Below, piece after piece: positions 7,783 to 15,705 of a stretch of DNA of 22,307 bases; the stretch's first letter is position 1, and every line of letters begins with the position of its first letter. The stretch is taken from contig CAYZMS010000045.1 of the NCBI GenBank assembly GCA_964479625.1, forward strand, positions 1 through 22,307, given 5' to 3'. The translations under genes were made by a program, and so were the position numbers. The notes beneath the pieces were generated by a model. That model was not told the origin of the DNA. It saw nothing but the letters and a program-made list of their open reading frames with translations, and did not search any database. Origin of the DNA: CAYZMS01 sp964479625 (GTDB lineage Bacteria; Bacteroidota; Bacteroidia; Chitinophagales; Saprospiraceae).

Positions 7783-9909
7783 TCAGGATAGGAATTGGTA
7801 AGCCGCCAAAGCACTCAGATAGGCCAGGGCAGTCATGAAAACGAATTGAATGATCGGCCACTTCCAACTATTCGTTTCCCGTTTCACCACGGCCAGGGTG
7901 CTCATACACTGCATGGCGAATACATAGAACAACAGCAGTGATAAGGCCGTAGCCATCGTATAAACCGGTTGACCATTTACGGGATTGACCTCCTTGGCCA
8001 TTCGGTCCTTGATACTGGCTTCATCATCAGCAGAACCAATACTGTAAATGGTGGCCATGGTACCCACAAAAACTTCCCTGGCAGCAAAAGAGGTGATCAG
8101 GGCAATACCGATCTTCCAGTCGTATCCTAACGGGCGTATGACCGGTTCGATAAATTTACCGATATGGCCGGCAAAGGAAGCCTCTATTCTTTGAGAAGCA
8201 ATGAGGTTGGCAGTCGCGGATGCATCCAGCTCCCGGTCTTTGGCAAGCTGCAAGGCCTCGCTTTCCGCCCTTTGCATGGCTTTGGGAGGACCATAGGAAC
8301 TAAGTCCCCAAAGGATAACAGAAATAAAAAGGATGATCTTACCTGCTTCCAGGGTAAATGTTTTCACCTTTTCCCATACGGTCAATACTACATTGCGCAT
8401 ATTAGGCCTCCGGTATTCCGGTAATTCCAGCATGAGGAAGCTGTGTTCTCTGGTCGGAAGGATCTGCTTGAACACCAAAGCAGTCAAAAAGGCTGCCAGT
8501 ATTCCAAGCAGATACAAGCCCATAAATGCCAGTCCCTGCAGGTTGAAAAACCCCCAAACGGTAACGGCCGGTACTACAAATCCGATCAACACGGTATATA
8601 CAGGGATGCGTGCAGAGCAACTGATGAACGGGGTAACCAGGATGGTGATCAGCCGCTCTTTCCAGTTGGCGATGGTTCGGGTACTCATCACCGCAGGTAT
8701 GGCACAGGCAGCTCCCGAGATCAAGGCGACAATACTTCTGCCGTTTAGCCCAAAGCTCTGCATGATCCGGTCAAACATAAAGGCAGCCCGGGCCATATAG
8801 CCCACTTCTTCGAGCAGAGCTATGAGAAAGAATAAAATGGCGATTTGAGGAATAAACACTAAAATTCCCCCCAAACCGGCCAGTATGCCATCTGCCACGA
8901 GGTCAGCGATCCAACTTTCAGGGAGTATGGCCCGTATACCCATTCCCAATTCTGCAAATAACCATTCAATTCCATCCATAGGTGTACCCGCCCAGCTAAA
9001 GATAGCTTGAAAGACCAATAACATGATACTGAAGAAGATAATGGGGCCCCAAATAAAATGGGTGAGTACTGTATCCAGGCGTTCTGTTTTTGACCTGCCG
9101 GGTCGGTCTTCTGTTTGAATAGCTTGCTGGACCAGTGGGGTGAAGCGATCATAGCGTTGCATTGTTTCCCGGACCTGCAGGGGGATATCCTGAAAACCGG
9201 TTCGGTCTACAGCAGCTGCAATGGATTGTCTTTGTTGGGTGCTTAGCCCAGGTAACCATTGGTGATGGTGTGCCAATAACAAGCGTTGATAGGGAGAGTA
9301 GGAGGGAAAGTCGGCTTCCATTTCTGCTGTCATCCTGGCTTCTTCCTGGGAAGGTCGGTAGAAGGTAGATTGAGTGTTGGGTGTTGGGGCTTCGATACAC
9401 CCTTCCAAAATACTCAGTAATCGGGGGATACCCTTGCCGGTACGGGCACTGATCTGAACGACCGGACTACCCAGTTGGCGTTGTAACTTTTCCAGGTCTA
9501 TATTAATACCTTCCTGTTCTGCAAGGTCAGCCATATTTAAGCCCAGAATAGCAGGGACACCCAGGTCGCGTACCTGAGTGAATAATAAAAGGTGTTTTTC
9601 TAACTTTTGGATATCGGCCACGTAAATGATGGCATCCGGATATTCCTCGTCATTTGGATTGGTGAAAATTTGAACGGCAATACGCTCTTCGCTGGAGGTG
9701 GGATAAAGGCTATAGGTGCCGGGTAGATCGGTAAGTATAGCTTTTCGGCCACCGGGCAGCTTTAGCTGGCCCGTTTTTTTTTCAACGGTTACTCCGGGGA
9801 AATTTCCAACCTTTTGTTGCAAGCCGGTTAGCTGGTTGAACAGGGATGTCTTGCCACTATTAGGGTTTCCAAGGAGGGCTATTTTACATGGGTCAGTCGT
9901 ATCAGACAT
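7783..9909 (-). CDS. feoB: FeoB ferrous iron transporter
   Basis: A 708-aa inner-membrane Fe(II) uptake protein of usual length for the family. The N-terminal G-protein domain shows G1 GNPNSGKTS at 14-22, G3 DLPGTYSL at 61-68 and G4 NMAD at 125-128; a helical GDI-like region follows to about 270. The C-terminal transport domain, from about 280 to the end, contains many hydrophobic helices, two Gate-type regions, and the conserved SGAACAIPAVMSTR and ISCSARIPVY motifs. GTP binding and hydrolysis are thought to gate Fe2+ import into the cytoplasm. It lies 27 nt downstream of feoA, in the same operon. The DtxR-like box upstream of feoA suggests iron-dependent repression. No truncation or missing motif is seen. 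Confidence 0.97.
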   Translation of the reverse strand: MSDTTDPCKIALLGNPNSGKTSLFNQLTGLQQKVGNFPGVTVEKKTGQLKLPGGRKAILTDLPGTYSLYPTSSEERIAVQIFTNPNDEEYPDAIIYVADIQKLEKHLLLFTQVRDLGVPAILGLNMADLAEQEGINIDLEKLQRQLGSPVVQISARTGKGIPRLLSILEGCIEAPTPNTQSTFYRPSQEEARMTAEMEADFPSYSPYQRLLLAHHHQWLPGLSTQQRQSIAAAVDRTGFQDIPLQVRETMQRYDRFTPLVQQAIQTEDRPGRSKTERLDTVLTHFIWGPIIFFSIMLLVFQAIFSWAGTPMDGIEWLFAELGMGIRAILPESWIADLVADGILAGLGGILVFIPQIAILFFLIALLEEVGYMARAAFMFDRIMQSFGLNGRSIVALISGAACAIPAVMSTRTIANWKERLITILVTPFISCSARIPVYTVLIGFVVPAVTVWGFFNLQGLAFMGLYLLGILAAFLTALVFKQILPTREHSFLMLELPEYRRPNMRNVVLTVWEKVKTFTLEAGKIILFISVILWGLSSYGPPKAMQRAESEALQLAKDRELDASATANLIASQRIEASFAGHIGKFIEPVIRPLGYDWKIGIALITSFAAREVFVGTMATIYSIGSADDEASIKDRMAKEVNPVNGQPVYTMATALSLLLFYVFAMQCMSTLAVVKRETNSWKWPIIQFVFMTALAYLSALAAYQFLS

Positions 9910-9936
9910 AAGTAAGTAAGATCAGATCTTGCAGTT

Positions 9937-10185
9937 CTAGGCCCCAATAAAAATGGAACCCGCTTCGGATTGCCGCAGGGCTATGAAAATACCACCAGCT
10001 TTAATATAACATCCACCGCCAAAAGGGGCTTTTCGTACGACAGTCAGTTGGGCCCCGGGTAAAACGCCCATTGCTATAAGCCGGCTCGCTATGGTGGAGC
10101 CTTCAATATGGATGACCCTGCCGGATTGCCCGGCCTTGAGATCGCAAACGGCTACCTGGAATTGTGAAGGAGGTGATTGTACCAT
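9937..10185 (-). CDS. feoA: FeoA, small SH3-like iron transport protein
   Basis: An 82-aa cytoplasmic protein with the FeoA/SH3-like fold. Typical sequence is seen: DLKAGQSGRVIHIEG, then SRLIAMGVLPGAQLTVVRKAPFGGGCYIKAGGIFIALRQSEAGSI. FeoA is thought to bind FeoB and support Fe(II) uptake. It precedes feoB by 27 nt on the same strand, as in the standard Feo operon; FeoC is absent, as usual outside gammaproteobacteria. The ATG at 10183-10185 has a 116-nt upstream region that holds the iron-box palindrome described separately. Confidence 0.95.
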   Translation of the reverse strand: MVQSPPSQFQVAVCDLKAGQSGRVIHIEGSTIASRLIAMGVLPGAQLTVVRKAPFGGGCYIKAGGIFIALRQSEAGSIFIGA

Positions 10186-10268
10186 TGACGTTTGTATTCA
10201 GCTAAAATAGGTGGTTTTTTAAATCCCAATAATTTACTTTACACGGCAACCGGAATGAATACCCGCTA

Positions 10269-10296
10269 TTAGGTAGGCACTACCTAAGATTAGGTA
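10269..10296. promoter_or_regulatory. Putative DtxR/IdeR-like iron box upstream of feoAB
   Basis: A 19-bp palindrome at 10269-10287 has 8-bp arms TTAGGTAG and CTACCTAA around a 3-nt centre. As I recall the DtxR/IdeR consensus (TTAGGTTAGGCTAACCTAA), the outer six bases on each side match exactly and the length is the same. A third half-site, TTAGGTA at 10290-10296, lies immediately next to it and also pairs with the right arm. The site is 84 nt upstream of the feoA ATG. The regulator is not in this window. Confidence 0.6.
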
Positions 10297-10301
10297 TTTT
10301 T

Positions 10302-10625
10302 TTAATTATCGAAAATTACCAGGGAATTCAGCCTGGAACTGCCGGTATTTCGATCGCTTTTTCGCTCCAGGTATCGGGCGACGATCTCCGCTTCTGCCTG
10401 ATTCCTACAAGCCTTGACAGATACCAATTTGAAGCCTTCTGAAGCAAAGAGGTATTGTCGTACTTCCCACTGTTCCCTTCGGCTCCGGACTTGCACGTGC
10501 AGTCGGTTGTCCTTGGATGTCAAGGGGAAAGGACCAGAAACACCTGCCTCCTCGATTATATCTTCCCGGCCCACAGCATCTACCCATTCGGCCAGTAACC
10601 TATGATAAGAGGGTCCTTTTTGCAT
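10302..10625 (-). CDS. Small hypothetical protein, 107 aa
   Basis: I do not recognise this family. The protein is a soluble, charged 107-aa polypeptide with no signal peptide or membrane segment. The N-terminal part (YHRLLAEWVDAVGREDIIEEAGV) is predicted helical; the middle (RLHVQVRSRREQWEVRQYLFASEGFKLVSVKACRNQAEAEIVARYLE) alternates strand and helix, as in a small alpha/beta fold. It lies upstream of feoAB on the same strand, separated by 116 nt containing the iron box, and diverges from the CHAT gene across 173 nt. Supports for a real gene: an ATG start, an A+T-rich upstream, and coding-like composition. A link to iron or to the CHAT system cannot be decided. Confidence 0.65.
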   Translation of the reverse strand: MQKGPSYHRLLAEWVDAVGREDIIEEAGVSGPFPLTSKDNRLHVQVRSRREQWEVRQYLFASEGFKLVSVKACRNQAEAEIVARYLERKSDRNTGSSRLNSLVIFDN

Positions 10626-10798
10626 ATTTTATTTGTAATTAGTCTAAATACGGTCTGCTAATAGAATAGTACGAAAGTAAAAAAAGTTCTCATTCGGTTG
10701 AAATGACTTTCATCATGTTCTTTATTTTGAGGAGAGGATGGGATAGAGGAGTAGTACTTTGTATTCTGTTGTACCAAACGCCAACACAAAACGCCACC

Positions 10799-11701
10799 AT
10801 GCCCTTATTCCTTTCCATATTTGCGAATGACAGTGCTGCTTCTCTTGGGCTTCAGGAGGAAAGCAGGGTTTTGAGAAGCTATTTTGGCGGACCCGATGCT
10901 CTTTTTGAATACCAGGAACGGATCTTCACAGATTTTTCTATCCTGACCGAGGCATTGAATGCAGCTCATCAGGAACTTGCGATCCTGCATTTTGCAGGCC
11001 ATTCGGACAAGTCTGGGGTCGAGTTGCTGGATGGAGCTTTAAAGCCTGATATACTAGGGCGCCTATTGCAGGTGGAGCCTGGTTTACAATTGGTATTCCT
11101 GAATGGCTGTGCGAACCTAGCATTGGTTGATTCCCTGCTTGCCTATGAGATCCCCCTCGTAATGGCCACCAATGCTTTGATCAGGGATGAACAGGCGGTA
11201 CAGGTGGCTCATGACTTTTATGGAAACCTTAAGGCAGGGCTAACCTTTGAAGGGGCCTTTGATCGGACGGCCGCCCAATTTGATCATCGGTATCACCATC
11301 AGCTTGGATTGTACCGAGGTATCGAGTTGAAAACTTCTTCTCCAGGCAGGGATGCTTTTCCCTGGGGTTTGTATGCCAGTGCAGCTGGGAATCGATTGTT
11401 AAAGCAAACCCTACAACAAGGCCTGCATTTCAGTTTCGGGCATCAACAATTGGAAGACTGGAAAAAAGAAGTGGAAGCTCAGGTTTTGAAAAACCTGGGT
11501 GGAGCGATACGGGAGTTGCTCAAAAGGGTGCGCTCTTCCACTCAGTGGGGCCGCGCAGTCATCATTCAGGCCGCTAATTACCAGGATTTTTTAGGCCGGG
11601 AATCCGCCGGTCTGGAACCTTCCAGGGTGGAATTGAATAAGATCAGAAATACATTGCTTGGCATTATCCAATACCTGGAGCCGGATGACCTGGTGGACTA
11701 G
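10799..11701 (+). CDS. CHAT-domain (caspase-like) protease with C-terminal EAD-like adaptor domain
   Basis: A 300-aa protein, probably cytoplasmic. I start it at ATG 10799 (MPLFLSIFAND), a typical first strand of bacterial CHAT proteins; an in-frame ATG at 10703 would add 32 non-homologous-looking residues. The catalytic dyad is visible: His68 in HFAGHS and Cys104 in LVFLNGCAN, the separase/caspase-clan arrangement. The remaining CHAT motifs (MATNALIRDEQAVQVAHDFYGNLKAG) follow to about 165. Residues about 215-300 form a helical tail ending in VELNKIRNTLLGIIQYL, resembling an effector-associated (EAD) domain, and matching the tail of the SIR2-like protein in the neighbouring operon. CHAT proteases with EADs are known effectors or switches in STAND-NTPase conflict systems. 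It converges on the nSTAND gene, 49 nt apart. No good promoter match was found upstream. Confidence 0.85.
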   Translation: MPLFLSIFANDSAASLGLQEESRVLRSYFGGPDALFEYQERIFTDFSILTEALNAAHQELAILHFAGHSDKSGVELLDGALKPDILGRLLQVEPGLQLVFLNGCANLALVDSLLAYEIPLVMATNALIRDEQAVQVAHDFYGNLKAGLTFEGAFDRTAAQFDHRYHHQLGLYRGIELKTSSPGRDAFPWGLYASAAGNRLLKQTLQQGLHFSFGHQQLEDWKKEVEAQVLKNLGGAIRELLKRVRSSTQWGRAVIIQAANYQDFLGRESAGLEPSRVELNKIRNTLLGIIQYLEPDDLVD

Positions 11702-11750
11702 GGCAATGGAAGGAGCCAAAAGCCTAACTTTATCCTTGAATAGGTCCCGC

Positions 11751-14700
11751 CTACTCCTCGCTGATCAAGCTTTCTTCCAGTAGGTCTGAGGCCGGGCATT
11801 CGAGGCCGAATTGGCTTTGGAAGTAGGCGAGATCATTAATTACTGCTTCGTTAAAGTTAGTATACCACTCAATTTGTGGCATAGGTCGACCGTCATAGAT
11901 GCTGCAGAGTCGTTCTACTTCTGCTTTTCGATCCTGGAAGGCTGCGATCAGGGTTTGAAAAACCAGAAGGTAATCCCTTTCGGCGAACTCCAGGCCCTTT
12001 TTCACTGCTCCCAATGCTTTTTCATACTCTTGATGAATGAGGTATTGTTCTGCGATCTTTTCATAAACTGCAGCCTTATTCAGGTCCAGGCGGTCCCGTT
12101 CCGCAGGCGGAAGGAATTGCTGTGCGGTTTGGTAGTTGTGAAGGGCTTGTTCGAAATAAACAAGGCGTTGCTCCAAAGAGAATTTTACTTCTTGTGCCCG
12201 TTGGAAGGCGATCATTGCTTCGCGTTGATATTGGGCGGGGTCATCCTGTGCGAGGGTGTTCAGATACCGCTCTGGCAATTCCAGTTCTGTTAAGCTGAAA
12301 GGGATACCAGAGAGAGGAGCAATATGTTTTGATCCCGACGCCTTATTGATGTTTACTCGTTCCCCAAGGGCGCCGATCAATGTATTGGGAGCAGACCAAA
12401 TACGCCCAATATTGTCGTGACTACCTGTGATAAGGGTATCAGCAGTGGGACTGAAAGCAATAGCATAAACGCCATTTGGATGGCTAATGGTGGTAATGTT
12501 TCTACCGCTGGAAATATCCCAGATTTTTACCGTTTGATCCCAACTGGCACTTGCAAACATGGAATGATCTTCGGGGAAGGCGATCCAATAGTTCTCTCCT
12601 CCATGTCCGTAAAAGCTTTTTAGCAATGTTCCCTCTCTACTCCATTGGCGAATGGGGAACTCCCGGGCAGCTGTAAAGATGGAGTTTCCGTCCGGATGGA
12701 AAAAAGCGCGATATATGACATTTACAGATGCATGTGCAAAGCTGTCCTGAAGGTTACCCTGCAAGTCCCAGATCTTGACCGTATTGCCCTGGGCGGTGAC
12801 CATGCTTTTCGAATCGGGATGAAAATCCAGGCTGCCAACTGATTTTCCACTTGGGTTGGCCATCCATTGGTGAAGTAATTTCCCCGCTTTATCCCAAACC
12901 AGTACCTGGCCATCATAGGTTACGGCAATAATTTGCTCCCGTCTGGTCGTTGCTCTTGCCATATTTAGTCCGGTAGTATGTTCCAATTGCATTTCCAGCT
13001 GACCGTTTTGGTTGAAAATTCGGATCACCCCATTAGCATCCGCAGTGATCACTTCTTCGGTCCCCGGGATGAAAAACGCACTTTGAAAGGAAACACTACT
13101 GCCCTGGAGGTCGAGTATCCACTCCCCTGAGGGCTTCCAGAGTTTTACCAATCCATCTTTTCCGGCCGTCAACATTTTTTTCCCATCATTAGAAAAATCG
13201 ACCCCGTAAATAAAATCTGTATGCTTGTTACGCTGTAAGCCCAGGTTATAAGCTACATCCCACAGTTTGGCTGTAAAATCAAAACCACCGGTAAGAATGA
13301 CTTGCTCATTCGGGCTTATGGTGGCGAAGCTTAATTCTTTCTGATGCCCGGTCAAGGCCAGCATTTCTTCCCCCTTCAGGGTCCAAACCCTGGCAATGCC
13401 GTCCTCACCTGCAGAAAGCATGTAAGGGCTGTGGGGAAACAGGCTCAGATCGGTTACCTCTCCCCTGTGGCCCGTAAAACTCAGGATATTCCTGCCTTCG
13501 AAATTGATCAGTTCGATCAGCCCATCTTTCCGGGCCAGGAATAGCTGATCCTCCTGGTTATGGAAAACCAGAGCATTAAGGCCCTGGCCAGTCGACCGCA
13601 ACCTTTTACTCGTACCATTATCCGATGACCATAAAATGACCAAGCCGTCCTGTCCGGCAGTTGCAAAAAGCTTGCCCCCTGGATGAAGTTCCAGGTCTAA
13701 AACCGGACCCTGATGGCCGGATAAGATTTGGATCAGCTCTCCACTGGGGGTCCAGATACGGATTTCGGGATCATCTGCGGTTGTGTATAACCGGTTTTTT
13801 CCCGGATCGAAGGTGATGGTTCGTATTGCTGCTTCATAGGCTTTCCATTCGTAGGAAAGCTCCCCGGTTACGGTATCCCAAACCTTTATATATCCATCCT
13901 CAGCTGCAGAGTATAATTTTTTTCCGTCAGGGGTAAAGGCAAGGTCGGTGACGCGGGCCGAGTGGCCGGGCTGATCAGCACCCGAAAGACTTCCCCGGAA
14001 TTGATGGACGACCCGGCCCGTGGAATCCCAAAGGATAACTTTTTGATCATGGCTGCAGGTAGCATATTGTTTACCATCTGTAGTGAATTCCCCTCGCAGA
14101 ACCTCGAAATTATGCTCTTCCAGTACCTTTTCGAAAAAGCTGGTTTTGGGGTTGTTCAAAATTTCAAAAAGGGTTTGCTGGACTTCAGCGTTTTCGGGGT
14201 CGATCCGCAAGGCCGCTTCGGCCAGCCTGAATGCCAACGTATGGTTTTGAGGGTAAATCTCCCAGGAATGGGCTGCAAGGGCAGCGGCCGAGGCCTTGCG
14301 CTGGTTACGCTCCGCTTGTTGATACTTTTGCCAGGCGAATAATCCCGATATAGCTGCCAGGGTGAAAAGAGAAAATCCGATTATGGCCAGCCATCTGGCG
14401 CGATTACGTCGCCGACGTTCCTCTTTGTTTCGGGCTTCTGCGGCTGCGAGCTCCCTTTCGATCCTTTCCTGTTCTTCTTTGGCAAGTCGGTTTTCTTTTG
14501 CCCGGGTAACGGGCTCCACCAAGGTGTCGTGACTGAGTTCGTAGATCTTACCCAGGTGGATATTTGCTGTCCGGATCAATCGACTCTCCAATAACTTTTT
14601 CAAGAGGGCAGGTTCTACCCCAAAGCGTTTTCGCTCAGAGCCAGCCGTCATACCAGCCCGGGCCCCGTCTACCACCAGGCCTTCCTCTATAAATCGGCGT

Positions 14701-15704
14701 GCGATCATTTGTTCATCAGCTGAAAGCTGGCCCAGGTGCCGCTCATAGTAGCTGTGTAGGATATCCCGAACCCCTTCCTCCCCTCCAAAATCAGTAGGTT
14801 CAATTACAGAGAGAGTGGGCGTTTCGATCACTTTTTCCTCCAGGTATTGACAAAGTAGTTGAAGTTGGAAGGGTTCAATTTCCCCCGCCTCATTGCTTAA
14901 GCTTTGCAGAATAAGAGCAGTGGCTGCGGGAGAGTAGGAAAAGGCCGGACTTATGAATTGTTCACCTGTTTGCTGAGCCGGTTGCAAAATTGCACGTCGG
15001 GAGGCTGCCGCACCTAAGGGTTTAAGTTCATAAAGGTTCACCAGTATATTGGGTAAATGAGTGGTGAACTGATCCAGCAGGCTCAGGCGATCAGACCGAA
15101 CGGTGATCAGCACCTTTATTTCCAGGGGGGCTAAAAGGTGCGCTCGTTCTTCCTGGCTGAGCTGTTTGTTGCCCGAGCGGGCGTTACGAATCAGCTCTTG
15201 GCGCAGCCAAAGGGGGGTGCCTTCCTGCATAAGGGCAGCCAGGGCTGATCTGAAGTGGTGAACTTCCGGTTCGGGATAAGAGAATAACTCTTCAAATTGA
15301 TCAAAAACCAGGAATAAGTGGGAGGAGCCGCCTGCCAGGGCCCTGCTTTTAGCGTGCAACCAGGGTTGATCGGATCGCGGGGCTTCGTGAATAAGTGAAG
15401 GATGTAGATCCTCCGGCCAGATCCCTTTTTCCAACACTCGCAAAGGAGATACCTGGGTGGCCTCCGTGCGGGCTCCGAACCGAATTTCTTCCACAGCATA
15501 ACCGTCCAGTTCCTTGCCCAGGGCAGGAAGTATTCCTGCATTTAGCAGGGATGATTTACCCAGGCCGGATTTCCCGTAAAGTACCACCAGGTTTTCCAGG
15601 CGAATCATGCGAAGTAGGGAAAGAATATCCCCTTCCCGGCCATGGAATAAAGGAGCCTCGGAGGTCTGGAAAGAGCGCGTTCCCGGATAGCGATACTGGC
15701 CCAT
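11751..15704 (-). CDS. nSTAND NTPase with transmembrane helix, 14 WD40 repeats and TPR-like C-terminus
   Basis: A 1317-aa STAND-type P-loop ATPase. I start at ATG 15704, separated by one base from the stop of the SIR2-like gene; an in-frame TTG at 15731 would only add residues within that gene. The nSTAND module opens with FHGRE, Walker A GKSGLGKS at 44-51 and Walker B LVFDQFEE at 132-139; the STAND ELSHDTLVEPV motif is near 390. A coiled-coil, highly basic stretch (RRRRNRARW) precedes one hydrophobic helix at about 438-458. Residues about 531-1115 contain 14 WD40-like repeats of about 42 aa, enough for two seven-bladed propellers. The last 170 residues are helical and TPR-like. STAND proteins are ligand-triggered signalling hubs that oligomerise with ATP. 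It is the last gene of a four-gene operon. Confidence 0.88.
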   Translation of the reverse strand: MGQYRYPGTRSFQTSEAPLFHGREGDILSLLRMIRLENLVVLYGKSGLGKSSLLNAGILPALGKELDGYAVEEIRFGARTEATQVSPLRVLEKGIWPEDLHPSLIHEAPRSDQPWLHAKSRALAGGSSHLFLVFDQFEELFSYPEPEVHHFRSALAALMQEGTPLWLRQELIRNARSGNKQLSQEERAHLLAPLEIKVLITVRSDRLSLLDQFTTHLPNILVNLYELKPLGAAASRRAILQPAQQTGEQFISPAFSYSPAATALILQSLSNEAGEIEPFQLQLLCQYLEEKVIETPTLSVIEPTDFGGEEGVRDILHSYYERHLGQLSADEQMIARRFIEEGLVVDGARAGMTAGSERKRFGVEPALLKKLLESRLIRTANIHLGKIYELSHDTLVEPVTRAKENRLAKEEQERIERELAAAEARNKEERRRRNRARWLAIIGFSLFTLAAISGLFAWQKYQQAERNQRKASAAALAAHSWEIYPQNHTLAFRLAEAALRIDPENAEVQQTLFEILNNPKTSFFEKVLEEHNFEVLRGEFTTDGKQYATCSHDQKVILWDSTGRVVHQFRGSLSGADQPGHSARVTDLAFTPDGKKLYSAAEDGYIKVWDTVTGELSYEWKAYEAAIRTITFDPGKNRLYTTADDPEIRIWTPSGELIQILSGHQGPVLDLELHPGGKLFATAGQDGLVILWSSDNGTSKRLRSTGQGLNALVFHNQEDQLFLARKDGLIELINFEGRNILSFTGHRGEVTDLSLFPHSPYMLSAGEDGIARVWTLKGEEMLALTGHQKELSFATISPNEQVILTGGFDFTAKLWDVAYNLGLQRNKHTDFIYGVDFSNDGKKMLTAGKDGLVKLWKPSGEWILDLQGSSVSFQSAFFIPGTEEVITADANGVIRIFNQNGQLEMQLEHTTGLNMARATTRREQIIAVTYDGQVLVWDKAGKLLHQWMANPSGKSVGSLDFHPDSKSMVTAQGNTVKIWDLQGNLQDSFAHASVNVIYRAFFHPDGNSIFTAAREFPIRQWSREGTLLKSFYGHGGENYWIAFPEDHSMFASASWDQTVKIWDISSGRNITTISHPNGVYAIAFSPTADTLITGSHDNIGRIWSAPNTLIGALGERVNINKASGSKHIAPLSGIPFSLTELELPERYLNTLAQDDPAQYQREAMIAFQRAQEVKFSLEQRLVYFEQALHNYQTAQQFLPPAERDRLDLNKAAVYEKIAEQYLIHQEYEKALGAVKKGLEFAERDYLLVFQTLIAAFQDRKAEVERLCSIYDGRPMPQIEWYTNFNEAVINDLAYFQSQFGLECPASDLLEESLISEE

Positions 15705-15705
15705 G

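Noticed and set aside
10281..10307. Intrinsic terminator formed by TACCTAAGATTAGGTA plus a T-run
   Set aside because: It would work only on the plus strand, where no gene reads into it; the stem is A+T-rich with too small a loop. The iron-box reading explains the symmetry better.
10703..10798. Upstream ATG start for the CHAT gene
   Set aside because: The extra 32 residues do not look like part of the CHAT fold, which begins at MPLFLSIFAND.
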